Part shown: piece after piece, positions 1-8,910 of the stretch
Layout: each line of letters starts with the position of its first letter
Position numbering within the stretch: the first letter of the stretch is position 1
DNA from: Chryseobacterium mucoviscidosis
GTDB lineage: Bacteria; Bacteroidota; Bacteroidia; Flavobacteriales; Weeksellaceae
Assembly: GCF_002177115.1 (NCBI RefSeq)
Contig: NZ_MVAG01000074.1
Location: 1 to 59,434 of the forward strand
DNA length: 59,434 bases
Direction: 5' to 3'
Notes under the pieces: generated by a model
Database searches by the model: none
The model's input: the letters and a program-made list of their open reading frames with translations, nothing else
Told to the model about the DNA's origin: nothing
Program-made: the position numbers and the translations under genes

Positions 1-42
1 TTTCCCGAACTGGATAAATGCATAGATGGCAAGGACAACTAA
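1..42 (+). CDS. 3' end of a gene cut by the window edge
   Basis: Frame 1 is open from the first base to a TAA at 40-42 and encodes 13 residues ending in GKDN. The following 150 bp have no gene and lead to the next start, so this is plausibly the tail of a plus-strand gene that begins before the window. Too little is visible to name a family, and a chance open stretch of this length is possible. Confidence 0.35.
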   Translation, partial: FPELDKCIDGKDN

Positions 43-200
43 ATATAATTCAATATTTTAGCGTCGAGTTCACGTTATTTAATGATGTCAAATTTATTGT
101 GACGAATTAAAATAAACTTACGGCTTTCCGTAATTCAAATTTTAATTATTGATTTTAAAGTTCAGAAGAGTATTATTCTTAATTTTAAATAAAAATTTTG

Positions 201-893
201 ATGAAATTTTTATTTCTGCTTTTCCCTCTCATTATCTTTTCCCAAGCGAAAAAGGATTCTATTTATGAAAATTATATATATTCAAAAGCGAAATGCATTG
301 AAGAAAATAAAAAAGATAAGATTCTGTATGATAAACTAAAGCGTGAAGCTTCCGAAATGGATTTCAATTCTTTAACCAGAACCTTAATAGATGATTTGGA
401 TGAGCGACAATTTACCAGAAGATACATTAATTTCAGATACAGTATTTTTAGATTAGAATGTGGAAGTTTCGATCTTGGCGAATATGAATGTGAAAAATAC
501 AATCTCAAAGATCCGTTTTATAATCTTCGAAATTGGACCACTGATGATTTGATTTATTTAGGGAAAAAATTTAAAGATAAATTTATCATTCCAAGTTCGG
601 TTGGCAGTGGTTTTGGATATTATGAAGGATATTATTACGTGGATAAAGAAGATGCAGAAAAATTCAAGAAATTTAGTGTAGGAAAAGTGAAGGAGTCCGG
701 AGCAGAATTTTACTACTATTCCAAAAATAGTAAAGATTCTTTGGAAATCTCAGGAAATACAGGGATGGATTATGTTCAATTTAGTTTTTATAATCTGCCG
801 GATCATCAGGTAAAAGTTTATCAGTATATCAACAGTAAAAAAACAGTAAAAACCTACGAATACAAATATGATAAGTGGGAAATTATTGAATAA
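201..893 (+). CDS. Hypothetical secreted protein
   Basis: A 230-residue protein that I do not recognise. It begins with a short hydrophobic stretch (MKFLFLLFPLIIFSQA) that reads as a signal peptide with cleavage near residue 16, so it is probably periplasmic or surface-associated. The mature part is rich in Lys, Tyr, Asp and Phe and has no visible catalytic motif. The ATG at 201 is preferred over the TTG one codon upstream at 198. It stands alone, converging with the minus-strand gene that ends at 924. Confidence 0.7.
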   Translation: MKFLFLLFPLIIFSQAKKDSIYENYIYSKAKCIEENKKDKILYDKLKREASEMDFNSLTRTLIDDLDERQFTRRYINFRYSIFRLECGSFDLGEYECEKYNLKDPFYNLRNWTTDDLIYLGKKFKDKFIIPSSVGSGFGYYEGYYYVDKEDAEKFKKFSVGKVKESGAEFYYYSKNSKDSLEISGNTGMDYVQFSFYNLPDHQVKVYQYINSKKTVKTYEYKYDKWEIIE

Positions 894-923
894 TTTATTG
901 AATTTACATCAAACCTTTCCCTT

Positions 924-2141
924 TCATTTCCTGATAAACCAGTCCCAGACAGCTTTGTCCTTCCGTATTTTCGTCCAGTACATATCATGAACTTTGATGC
1001 TGTAGAGCATAATAAAATCAATAATGCTGAATTTTCCGATAGCATAAACTTCGTAATTGATATTATACGGCTTATTGGAAGCTCCTTTAAAAGAGATTTC
1101 AGAGTCTCCGGCAATTCCGTCTTTTCTGAAGTTGGAACCTAAAGCATCGGCTGCAGAATACACATTAAACCATTGAAGCTGATCTCCGGGTTGGGTTTGG
1201 CGATTGTTGTAAAATTCAGGATAATAAGAATTTACAAATTCATAAGGTGTTCCGATGGTAATGATGGCTTCGCAGTATTGTAAAGCGTTTTTAGAGGCTT
1301 TTACACCATAAGGAAAGACATAGTCCAACGCAAGAACACTTCCGAAACTGTAGGCGTGAAAATGAATTTTACAGTCCTTTTCATTTTCCGTAATGTAATC
1401 TACAAGATGTTCTAAATTTCCCTGAATCAGTTGTTTTTTTGCGCCGTGCTGCAAATAATCGTTGGCGCAGACGAAATTGGTGGCGAGATCTGTGATAATG
1501 GTATTGGCGTTTGGAACAAGCAATACCAAGAGCGCTGTAAATAATACAATCATTCTTGAAAGCCAATGAAAGTCGATATTAAAAGAACAGCCATTGGGAA
1601 AATCAATAAAAATTCCTTTCATCGAAATATATTTCAGGTTTCCAATGGGAATCTGCTTCCTCAGTTCAGTCATTTTTCCGTTTTCAAGAAACTGACCTGT
1701 AGCTTCGAGAACGGCAGGGAACATCAGAACCAAAGAAACCGATAAAATCAAAAATATGGAGAAAACATACATTAACTGTCCCGGTCTTGAATAGTTTTGG
1801 GGAATAAAGATTCGTTTGATGATTAATGGAAATTTCCTGATAACCAATGCGAAAAGCCAGAAACTTTTGTAAATAAGCGTCCTTCCTTTGAAATCCTCGG
1901 TGAGAATTTCGTTGTATTTGAAGTCGTAAAATTTGTAAACGGGATTTTCGGATGATTCTTTTTCGAAAATGCTTACAACAGTACTTCCCCTGCTTTTGCT
2001 GTAATGGATTTTTTCGATTTTGGTTTCGTACTGGTAACCATTTGTATTGAAATTGATTTCATTTTTTAACCGTTCTGCATAATTTTCAACCGAATTACTT
2101 TTTGAAATTCCCAATCCGGATATATAGATTCCTATTTTCAT
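924..2141 (-). CDS. Membrane-anchored alpha/beta-hydrolase-like protein
   Basis: A 405-residue protein with two clear hydrophobic segments, about residues 125-150 (MYVFSIFLILSVSLVLMFP) and 190-210 (IVLFTALLVLLVP). Near residue 265 there is HAYSFGSVLALDY, which resembles the nucleophile elbow G-x-S-x-G of lipases and esterases with Ala in the first position. The following segment (CEAIITIGTPYEFVNSYYP) is the GTP-type turn often seen after the elbow in lipases. From this I infer a membrane-bound serine hydrolase. The catalytic Asp and His cannot be assigned by eye, and the substrate is unknown. The gene is followed by about 225 bp without a gene on its upstream side. Confidence 0.6.
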   Translation of the reverse strand: MKIGIYISGLGISKSNSVENYAERLKNEINFNTNGYQYETKIEKIHYSKSRGSTVVSIFEKESSENPVYKFYDFKYNEILTEDFKGRTLIYKSFWLFALVIRKFPLIIKRIFIPQNYSRPGQLMYVFSIFLILSVSLVLMFPAVLEATGQFLENGKMTELRKQIPIGNLKYISMKGIFIDFPNGCSFNIDFHWLSRMIVLFTALLVLLVPNANTIITDLATNFVCANDYLQHGAKKQLIQGNLEHLVDYITENEKDCKIHFHAYSFGSVLALDYVFPYGVKASKNALQYCEAIITIGTPYEFVNSYYPEFYNNRQTQPGDQLQWFNVYSAADALGSNFRKDGIAGDSEISFKGASNKPYNINYEVYAIGKFSIIDFIMLYSIKVHDMYWTKIRKDKAVWDWFIRK

Positions 2142-2368
2142 GGCTGAGCGTTTTTTAAGAAGTAAAAATTAGATGAAAAGATGAATTAAGAATCCATCCT
2201 GTATGACGATAAAAAAGAAGTAATTTATCCTGAATTTTCGGATAACTGATGTTGAGATAATTTCATGTTTATAGTTTTTAAGGCTATTAAAATCAATTTA
2301 AATAACTGATTGTTAGTTTGTTTTAAATTTAGCGATTTTTTTCTTAGAAACTAAATTATTAATGAAAA
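2142..2368. other. Gene-free spacer between two minus-strand genes
   Basis: An AT-rich stretch of 227 bp with no ORF of note and no strong hairpin. It presumably holds the promoter of the hydrolase-like gene that starts at 2141 and the end of the transcript from 2369-3001. No conserved motif was identified. Confidence 0.4.
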
Positions 2369-3001
2369 TTATTTTTGAGTAGATAATTCGGCTAATTTCA
2401 GTTTGTTGATTTCATTCTGCATTTTACTTTCCCAGTCTTTTCCATTTCTTTTTTCTAAGTACGGCTTTACTGTTTCGATATATTTTTCCTGAGCTTTACT
2501 ATCAATTTCGTCTATGGTACAACCTGTATTTTCACTTTTAATTCCATACTTTTTTTGAATGCTGTCAATTTTTACATCCATTTTATTGTTTGGTAATTCA
2601 AATCCTCCGGTAAATCTAAAAGTAACCTGATCATTTTTAATATCTTCTTTCGCCTGTTGGATGTATTCATTCTCAATTTTTGTAATTACTTTTCGGGTAT
2701 TAAAGAAAGTGCTTAAATTATAATAACCTATCCATAAAAGCATTATTCCGCACAAAATGGTGAAAGCCAGAAGAAATCTGTTTTTAGGGCTTAAATTCTT
2801 AATTCTGACATGGCTTATTAACCATGAAATAAGAATAAAAAAAGCAATAATAAAAAGAAGATAATGCGGCTGACTTTCCGAAATAACGGTCAGGAAATCA
2901 AATTTCATCGGATAAAGAATAAGATAATTTCCTAAAGTATAAACAACGATAAGCAGGGATAAAACAGCTATAGTAATGCGAAGTAACTTTTTAGAAATCA
3001 T
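2369..3001 (-). CDS. Hypothetical membrane protein, three TM segments
   Basis: A 210-residue protein of unknown family. Three hydrophobic segments fall at about residues 9-32, 45-66 and 77-99, followed by a soluble Lys/Glu-rich domain of about 110 residues containing the only Cys (ENTGCTIDEID). It starts 10 bp after the stop of the next upstream gene (3011-3667), so the two are probably co-transcribed with the phosphatase gene at 3673-4407. No function can be assigned. Confidence 0.6.
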   Translation of the reverse strand: MISKKLLRITIAVLSLLIVVYTLGNYLILYPMKFDFLTVISESQPHYLLFIIAFFILISWLISHVRIKNLSPKNRFLLAFTILCGIMLLWIGYYNLSTFFNTRKVITKIENEYIQQAKEDIKNDQVTFRFTGGFELPNNKMDVKIDSIQKKYGIKSENTGCTIDEIDSKAQEKYIETVKPYLEKRNGKDWESKMQNEINKLKLAELSTQK

Positions 3002-3010
3002 CTTATTAAG

Positions 3011-3667
3011 TTATGATAAAGCAAATGTAAGGAAAGCTGTAAACATAATTCCGCTGATCAGTAAGATAAAAATGGCTGATTTTTTTATATCGTCCAGTGT
3101 TCTGCCTTCTTTTAAAATCAGTTTTCGGAAATCTCCTGAAATTAAGGTGAGTAAAGCTGTGGTAAAAAGTAATCCCAATGCTGTACAGACTCCCGTACCA
3201 AAAGGTTTTCCCTCTTTATTCCCCCAAAAAAACGGAATAAAATCATACAAAAAAAGCGGATACCAAATTATTGTAAAAATGATTTTCACAAAAGGTTTTA
3301 ATGGAAATCCGCCCTGTTTTTGCTGCTGAACGATCGTTAAATCTTTTTCGATTGAAGGAAAATTAGTTTTCTCCAAAAATCCGGTCTTTTTAATTTCGCT
3401 GATTACAAATTCAGGATCTGTCATTGTCCAGAACACAACGTGCTGATTGTAGTTGTCAACTCTGTGCAGAATTTTGATACCTTTTCCGATGATAGGAACT
3501 GAAGAATAGGGTTTTATCGAAATAATATCCTGTGGCTGAAAGATAAGATTTCCTACCAGTGAAGCATTTATTTTCAGGGTATTTTCTTCTACGTGTAAAT
3601 TTGCGAAAGGGTAGGTTGCATTGGCTCTGCCGATTCTCGCGCCGCCTGTGAGGGAAAATGTTTTCAT
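3011..3667 (-). CDS. PH/GRAM-like domain membrane protein
   Basis: A 218-residue protein. The N-terminal 110 residues (SLTGGARIGRANATYPFANL, then VGNLIFQPQDIISI, then HVVFWTMTDPEFVI) are a beta-rich pattern I associate with a small PH/GRAM-like domain family often annotated as hypothetical. The C-terminal half has hydrophobic segments near residues 127-146, 158-178 and 190-217. It lies 5 bp downstream of the phosphatase gene (3673-4407), so the two are likely one operon. Role unknown; membrane association is the only safe statement. Confidence 0.55.
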   Translation of the reverse strand: MKTFSLTGGARIGRANATYPFANLHVEENTLKINASLVGNLIFQPQDIISIKPYSSVPIIGKGIKILHRVDNYNQHVVFWTMTDPEFVISEIKKTGFLEKTNFPSIEKDLTIVQQQKQGGFPLKPFVKIIFTIIWYPLFLYDFIPFFWGNKEGKPFGTGVCTALGLLFTTALLTLISGDFRKLILKEGRTLDDIKKSAIFILLISGIMFTAFLTFALS

Positions 3668-3672
3668 TTGTG

Positions 3673-4407
3673 TTATTTTATAATTCTTATGATGGCAAGA
3701 TCATCAGTCGGTTTCATTCCGTAATGATGTTCAATTTTTTTTAATTTCAGGGAAAGCATTTCTTCAGATTCAACATTGCTTTTATCATAGAGAAGATAGT
3801 CTGTCGGATTCATTTTTTCGCTGTGATCTGTCTTTTTATTTGGGATGAAAGATGAAATTCCGTCTGTAGCAATAGAAACATCTTCAAGCTTAGTGAATCG
3901 TATTTTCTGAGTCTGATTGCCGTACCATTCTTCGAAATCTTCTTTCAAATGATAGGTCAGATAATCCGGTTTGTTGTCCCTTTCAAATTCTGTGGCTTTT
4001 CCATTTACGGAAATAAAACCATCTCCGATACATATGATAATTCCTTCGTCCTTTTTGGTGTCGTAAAGAAGAATAATCAATGTCGTAAGAAGTTCTTTTT
4101 CATCAAGCAGTAAATAATTTTTGACGGTTGTAATTTCTTTAAACAGCTCTTTTAAAACAGCTTTTAAATCTTCTTCAGGATCAGAATTTTTCTCTGTTTC
4201 GTATAATTCTTTATAACCTTTTTCAATGCATATTTTACGCAGAATTTTCCCAAATAGTGCAGAAGCAAACTGACTTTCCATAGCAGTTGAACATCCATCC
4301 ATTACAGCACAAAGAATCTTATTGCTCCCTATTTTCTTTGTGATGAGAAAATCTTCGCAATGATTAATGTGGTAATCGCCAATCTGAAGAACAGAATAAA
4401 TGTTCAT
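3673..4407 (-). CDS. PP2C-like serine/threonine protein phosphatase
   Basis: A 244-residue protein, the usual length of a minimal PPM/PP2C phosphatase. Metal-binding acidic motifs appear in the expected order: NHCEDFLI near residue 16, AVMDGCSTAMES near 35 (a variant of the DGxGG motif), CIGDGF near 125, and SIATDGISSF near 180. The ordered Asp residues support a metal-dependent phosphoprotein phosphatase. The glycines after the DG motif are replaced (DGCST), so the enzyme is divergent. It probably forms an operon with the two membrane proteins downstream (3011-3667 and 2369-3001). The kinase partner is not in the window. Confidence 0.75.
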   Translation of the reverse strand: MNIYSVLQIGDYHINHCEDFLITKKIGSNKILCAVMDGCSTAMESQFASALFGKILRKICIEKGYKELYETEKNSDPEEDLKAVLKELFKEITTVKNYLLLDEKELLTTLIILLYDTKKDEGIIICIGDGFISVNGKATEFERDNKPDYLTYHLKEDFEEWYGNQTQKIRFTKLEDVSIATDGISSFIPNKKTDHSEKMNPTDYLLYDKSNVESEEMLSLKLKKIEHHYGMKPTDDLAIIRIIK

Positions 4408-4443
4408 TAATAATTTGAAAAAGGTTATAAGTTTTTAAATATT

Positions 4444-4839
4444 TTATGCAGAATATTCAATTCCTCCGATGTAAACCAAAGAGAAAAAATCTGTTTCTAC
4501 GGAAGTCGGTTTCGGAATCTGTTTATTCAGGAAAATAATGGAATTGATATCAAAATCAAGGTTCAGTTCGTTGAGTCTGTTGATTAAAATCGGGAGCCAC
4601 TGTTCGGCAAAAGAATAATCTGCAAATTTTTCGTAAATGGTTCCATTTCCGTTTTCATAGCCGTATTCTACAAAATCGTGATCTAGCCAAATCGTATCCT
4701 GAGATTCTGCAAATTTTGAAATAAAAACATCATCAGAATCTTCTTCAAGATAAAAATTTTCATCTTCTTCCACAAATTCATAAAAATCTTCCTCGCTTTT
4801 GAAATTTCCTACCCAAAAGTCTAATGTGTCTGTAGTCAT
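4444..4839 (-). CDS. Imm22-like immunity protein
   Basis: A 131-residue, strongly acidic cytoplasmic protein. The start (LDFWVGNFKSEEDFYEFVEE) and the following SKFAESQDTIWLDHDFVEYGY match my recollection of the immunity-22 family found beside polymorphic toxins, including the WVGNF opening and the D-HDF-E segment. A toxin gene is not visible next to it, so it may be an orphan immunity gene protecting against effectors of neighbouring strains. The family call rests on pattern memory only. Confidence 0.55.
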   Translation of the reverse strand: MTTDTLDFWVGNFKSEEDFYEFVEEDENFYLEEDSDDVFISKFAESQDTIWLDHDFVEYGYENGNGTIYEKFADYSFAEQWLPILINRLNELNLDFDINSIIFLNKQIPKPTSVETDFFSLVYIGGIEYSA

Positions 4840-4897
4840 TTGCTTTTCTAATTTTAAACGTAATAAAGATCAAAGGTAAAATAATATTTGGAGATTT

Positions 4898-5089
4898 TTA
4901 AAACAGATATTTAAGTATTTCGTTGGCAATGGCAGAATCTTTTTTGGGAATTTGGGTACAACGTGTCTGAAATTCATCCCGTGAAATTTCTTTTTCGGAG
5001 TATAAATAGTGTTCAAACCACACTTTTCCTTTCGATTTCACAAACTTTTTATCGAGAGCCGGAGCAATCATGTAAAGCCGAGTCGTCAT
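4898..5089 (-). CDS. Small hypothetical protein (63 aa)
   Basis: A short basic ORF with an ATG start and no signal peptide or TM segment. The sequence (TTRLYMIAPALDKKFVKSKG) is not recognised. It lies between the Imm22-like gene and a small membrane protein on the same strand, with gaps of 58 and 23 bp, so co-transcription is likely. A real gene is suggested by its fit in the strand order, not by homology. Confidence 0.5.
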   Translation of the reverse strand: MTTRLYMIAPALDKKFVKSKGKVWFEHYLYSEKEISRDEFQTRCTQIPKKDSAIANEILKYLF

Positions 5090-5112
5090 GGATTCTTTAT
5101 CTGAAAGTAAAT

Positions 5113-5514
5113 TTAAGCATTATTTAAAGTTAAAATCATCATGATTAACATCGTTAAAAAATAATATAATAACGTCGAACTAAGATATAAAACACAAAAT
5201 ATAACATTGAAAGTAAAATAGCCTCGAATAATCGGAATGTTTTCCAAGAGACTGTTGATCCCGAAAAGCATTAAGAAATATCTGGGAACAGCAAAGTTAA
5301 TCATCACCAGAAACAAGCAGTTTTCCAAACCTTTATATTCAAAGAAATGTGGAGTAACAATAATGATATACAAACTTGCCAAAATAGTAATCATGAAAAG
5401 TACCGTTAAATATATTTTCACCTTCATCTGCTTATTTTTCCTCCTGAAAAAGAGGAAATAGTGGAAATTTGAAATTGCCAGTAAAGCGGTAAAAAAGATT
5501 AAAGTTTCCGGCAT
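5113..5514 (-). CDS. Small integral membrane protein
   Basis: A 133-residue protein made almost entirely of four hydrophobic segments (about residues 3-22, 34-56, 66-88 and 100-129) separated by short charged loops, the first being RRKNKQMKVK. No motif points to a transporter or enzyme. It precedes the 63-aa gene by 23 bp on the same strand. Function unknown. Confidence 0.55.
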   Translation of the reverse strand: MPETLIFFTALLAISNFHYFLFFRRKNKQMKVKIYLTVLFMITILASLYIIIVTPHFFEYKGLENCLFLVMINFAVPRYFLMLFGINSLLENIPIIRGYFTFNVIFCVLYLSSTLLYYFLTMLIMMILTLNNA

Positions 5515-5559
5515 ATTGAAAGGTTATTATCCACATTTAATTCAAGTGTGTAATGATTA

Positions 5560-6222
5560 TTAGTCAAGTTTCTGAAAGTCTGATTGTAGTTTTTCAGAAA
5601 TCAAATTCTCATGAATTAAATATTTTTTCATCATTTTCAAGAATCTCTTTGACTTTTTGAGAAATTCCTTTTCAAAATGCTCTTCACCGGTTTCTTTAAG
5701 ATTAAAATATGCGCGATGAATGAAACGTCCTGAACCTTCATAATTTTTACTTGTAAATAAAGTTCCTACTAAAGAAAGGTAAGAAACAAAATTATACTGA
5801 AGGTGATTTCTTTTCAGATAATCTGTTGGAAGATTGGCGAATACATATGAAAACTCTTTAATAATATCAATTCCGCCAATTTGTTTTTCTCTTTCTATTA
5901 CAAAATAATCGTCTGTGATTTCTCATTCAAAATCGGCTTCTAAAACATAGTAACCTACAGGATCCCAATAACCAGCTTCAACATCCGCTGAATCGTAAAA
6001 AATTATTTTGGTATTAATGGTATTTGTATAAAAATGATGGTGAATATTAAATTGATGTCCTCCAAAAAAGATCTTCATTCCCTCTTTCTTGTAACCTTTA
6101 AGAAAATCAGGGTCATTTTCATTTTCTATATGAAATAATTTTTCAAAGCTATCGAATGCTTTTTCTTTAAGATGGTGCTTTTTACAAATTTCGACTAACT
6201 GTAAAGCAATATTATTTTTCAT
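5560..6222 (-). pseudogene. Gene interrupted by an in-frame TGA
   Basis: The minus strand carries one frame from an ATG at 6222 to a TAA at 5560-5562, broken only by a TGA at 5923-5925. The first part encodes 99 residues ending in LEADFE. The same frame continues after the TGA for 120 codons (EITDDYFVIEREKQIGG onward, ending in SDFQKLD) with ordinary amino-acid composition and no further stop. No start codon sits just after the TGA, so the second part is not an independent gene. An intact gene would be about 220 residues. The family is not recognised. The stop could be a real nonsense mutation or a sequencing error. Confidence 0.7.
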
Positions 6223-6248
6223 CTCTTGTATTAACAATTAAAAATAGT

Positions 6249-7544
6249 CTATTTTTCGCTTGTATTCATCAAAATAACCTTATTCACTTTCAGCTTGTTT
6301 TGCAGCCAGACTTTTAGTTTATCTTCGTCTATTTTTGCATCGGTCTTATACAAAAAGGCAGTTTCTACGCTTAATGAATCCTTGGTATAAAAATTTTGAA
6401 GTCTTCCGACAGCAAACTCTTTTACTTCAGGAAAAAGAATCTGGATTTCTTTATTTAATTCAGAATTATCCATTTTATATTCACCCAGTTCATTTTTCAG
6501 CTCCTTAATTTGCAGATCTTTTTCTGAAAAAGTGGTTTTCTGAAGATTGATTTCATTGAGGATTTCCGACTTCAAATCGGAGGTATTCTGTTTAATACTC
6601 AGCTTGGTATTGCTGATTCCGAAATCTTTGAGCGAGTTATTGAGCTTTTTAATTTCCGCACTGTCAAACTTTTTGGTTAAAAATGCCAGTTCAATAGATT
6701 TCGGATTAGAATGATAATCTACCTTTTTATAAATAACCGTATATCCGTTCTTAGAAAATTCACTGTTAATAAACTTCTCTACATTCTGAGAATATTTTTT
6801 TTCGTTCAGTAAATTATAAGCAAGATAACAGCTTGGAACAATCATAACTACGATTAAAATAGAAATTCCGTAGCGGATTCTTTTTTCAACAGTTTTGTCT
6901 GCGGTTTGTACTGCCTGATATTTCAGTAATTTAATAATTAAAAAAGTTGAAATACAGATGAAAAAGCAATTAATAGTATAAAGATAAAATGCTCCCGCCA
7001 CAAACGAAAAATTTCCTGTAGCAATTCCGAAGCCCACCGTACAAAGTGGAGGCATTAATGCAGTCGCAATGGCAACTCCCGGAATAGGATTTCCTTTTTC
7101 AACTCTTGTAATAGAAATCGCACCCACTATTCCTCCGAAAAATGCAATTAAAACATCATATATAGTTGGAGCCGTTCTTGCGAGAAGTTCTGACTGTACC
7201 TCTTTAAATGGACTTAAATAAAAATAAATTGCGGAAACGGCAAGGCTTACAAAAGTAGCGATCAGAAGATTTTTTAATGATTTTTTCAACAGTCCGAAGT
7301 TAAAGGTTGCCAAAGCAAAACCAGCTCCTACAATAGGACCCATTAAAGGCGAAATCAACATAGCACCGATAATTATCGCAGTAGAATTTACATTTAATCC
7401 TACCGAAGCAATTAAAATGGCACAGGCTAAAATCCACAGGTTTGATCCTCTGAAGGATATATTATTCGTTACATTTTCAAGAACCAGTTTAGGATTTTCT
7501 TCCCCTGTATGAAGGTTTAAGAAATCAGAAATAGTATTTTTCAT
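6249..7544 (-). CDS. DUF389 family membrane protein
   Basis: A protein of 431 residues from the ATG at 7544; an in-frame TTG 11 codons upstream at 7577 is a less likely start. The N-terminal half has about six membrane segments with the hallmark stretches SVGLNVNSTAIIIGAMLISP, LMGPIVGAGFALA, FGGIVGAISITR and GVAIATALMPPLCTVGFG, which identify DUF389 (TIGR00341-like). The C-terminal half is a soluble, partly coiled-coil region (about residues 300-380) ending in a small domain. The family is widespread and its biochemical role is not settled. A strong hairpin lies just upstream at 7600-7636. Confidence 0.88.
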   Translation of the reverse strand: MKNTISDFLNLHTGEENPKLVLENVTNNISFRGSNLWILACAILIASVGLNVNSTAIIIGAMLISPLMGPIVGAGFALATFNFGLLKKSLKNLLIATFVSLAVSAIYFYLSPFKEVQSELLARTAPTIYDVLIAFFGGIVGAISITRVEKGNPIPGVAIATALMPPLCTVGFGIATGNFSFVAGAFYLYTINCFFICISTFLIIKLLKYQAVQTADKTVEKRIRYGISILIVVMIVPSCYLAYNLLNEKKYSQNVEKFINSEFSKNGYTVIYKKVDYHSNPKSIELAFLTKKFDSAEIKKLNNSLKDFGISNTKLSIKQNTSDLKSEILNEINLQKTTFSEKDLQIKELKNELGEYKMDNSELNKEIQILFPEVKEFAVGRLQNFYTKDSLSVETAFLYKTDAKIDEDKLKVWLQNKLKVNKVILMNTSEK

Positions 7545-7599
7545 ATCAGAAAGTGTATTTAAGAGACTTAAATTCAAACTGTGAATTGCCGAATTAAAT

Positions 7600-7636
7600 T
7601 AAAGGCGGAATGAGTACTGTTTTCATTCCGCCTTTA
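7600..7636 (-). terminator. Strong hairpin terminator
   Basis: A 14-bp perfect stem (TAAAGGCGGAATGA at 7600-7613 against 7623-7636) with a 9-nt loop. It lies between the end of the 7747-8415 gene and the start of the DUF389 gene, so it probably ends the transcript of the upstream minus-strand cluster. Confidence 0.7.
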
Positions 7637-7746
7637 GCAAATATACATAATTTCATATAATTTAATAATATTCCTGTGTACTTACTGAAGTATAACAAGA
7701 AGAGATTTGGAGTTTTTTTTCATGAATCTGAAAATCGGATTTGTCA

Positions 7747-8415
7747 TTAATAATCAATTCCATAAATTAAGATCTTATCAATTTCAGGAATATTCAAGTT
7801 TTCTTTTTTATTAATTCTAATGAGCTGCTCAGCAAAATGTTCAAGTTCTTTTTTTACATTTTCAATTGCTGTTCTTAATGATTCTTTATCTACTTCAATT
7901 TGATCTTCCGAAACCGGATAAGCATAACTTTCTTGGGGCATCGAATGTAAAAAATCGAAAATGATCTTATGTTCCTGTATTTTAACTTTCGGAGAGGGAT
8001 GTCCTGTATAAAAACAATGATTCCCTTCGTCGGAAACAAGATCTTCCCATTCAGTAATGTGTTTAAGCCTTCCACAACATTGTGGAAAATAGGTGTCGAC
8101 ATCATTAATCTTTAAAATGTAACCGCCGTCCATAGAACACACCAAATCATCAATTCCGCGATTTTCTTCAGTCTGCTGTATTTCAATTTCTCTGTAAATG
8201 ATTTTCAACAGATCTGCATCAGAAATTTCACTTATTCTGTAAAAAGAAGAACTTTTAAAATAAGCTTTGAAACTTTCGGAAAAACCAGTCTTTAGATTCG
8301 CGGAAATATTATAATTTTCCCACTCATCCGGAAATTCTAAAGACGAACCGGAAGGCATTTCCAGATCCTCATCGTAATTTGAGACTTCGATAACGGGGAT
8401 AAGTTCTATTTTCAT
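7747..8415 (-). CDS. Hypothetical acidic cytoplasmic protein
   Basis: A 222-residue acidic protein with no signal peptide or TM segment. The middle contains CSMDGGYILKINDVDTYFPQ followed by CCGRLKHITEW. The paired Cys and the aromatic-rich stretch may form a structural core, but I recognise no family. It is separated by only one base from the next upstream gene (8417-8896) and forms a probable three-gene unit with 8417-8896 and 8911-9495. Genes of this kind in flavobacteria are often toxin-immunity accessories, but nothing here proves that. Confidence 0.6.
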   Translation of the reverse strand: MKIELIPVIEVSNYDEDLEMPSGSSLEFPDEWENYNISANLKTGFSESFKAYFKSSSFYRISEISDADLLKIIYREIEIQQTEENRGIDDLVCSMDGGYILKINDVDTYFPQCCGRLKHITEWEDLVSDEGNHCFYTGHPSPKVKIQEHKIIFDFLHSMPQESYAYPVSEDQIEVDKESLRTAIENVKKELEHFAEQLIRINKKENLNIPEIDKILIYGIDY

Positions 8416-8416
8416 A

Positions 8417-8896
8417 TTAATACATTCTGCGGCTTTTGCCTTCTAATGTTTTTTCTAAAATGGAAAGCTGTTCATCAGAAAGATTTTTCAGTATAATTTG
8501 ACGGCTTCTGTTCATCAGATGATCAGGATAATAAACAAGTTTAACACTTTTTCGGTCAATTTTATATTCTCTGAGCAAAACAGCTCTTTTAGTATTTTTC
8601 CTGTTGGAATTTGAAAAAAATAAATTCGTAATCCGCCCCGGAATAAAACCGAAACTTTTCAGAAATAAAAAAATTGAATTATCGTTGATCAACAGATCAA
8701 ATGTACCCAATTCCATTCCCCAACTGAGAAAGCCTTTTTCTGTAATTATTGTTCCGCTGATATTTTTAAGCTCAATTGAATTTTCCTGTCTGTAATTTTT
8801 AATGGTATTTTTCTTCTGAATGAAATAATAAATACCGACAATGATTGCAGAACAGATTGATGCTATAAAGAAGTAATAGATAGGAACTTCAGGCAT
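8417..8896 (-). CDS. Hypothetical single-pass membrane protein
   Basis: A 159-residue protein with one N-terminal TM segment (about residues 6-26, YYFFIASICSAIIVGIYYFI) and a basic cytoplasmic or periplasmic domain of about 130 residues. No family motif is recognised. It is tightly packed between 7747-8415 and 8911-9495 and is likely co-transcribed with them. Confidence 0.6.
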   Translation of the reverse strand: MPEVPIYYFFIASICSAIIVGIYYFIQKKNTIKNYRQENSIELKNISGTIITEKGFLSWGMELGTFDLLINDNSIFLFLKSFGFIPGRITNLFFSNSNRKNTKRAVLLREYKIDRKSVKLVYYPDHLMNRSRQIILKNLSDEQLSILEKTLEGKSRRMY

Positions 8897-8910
8897 TTTC
8901 AGATAAAAAA

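Noticed and set aside
854..1114. Minus-strand 86-codon ORF overlapping two genes
   Set aside because: It lies in another frame of the hydrolase-like gene (924-2141) and crosses into the 201-893 gene; a shadow.
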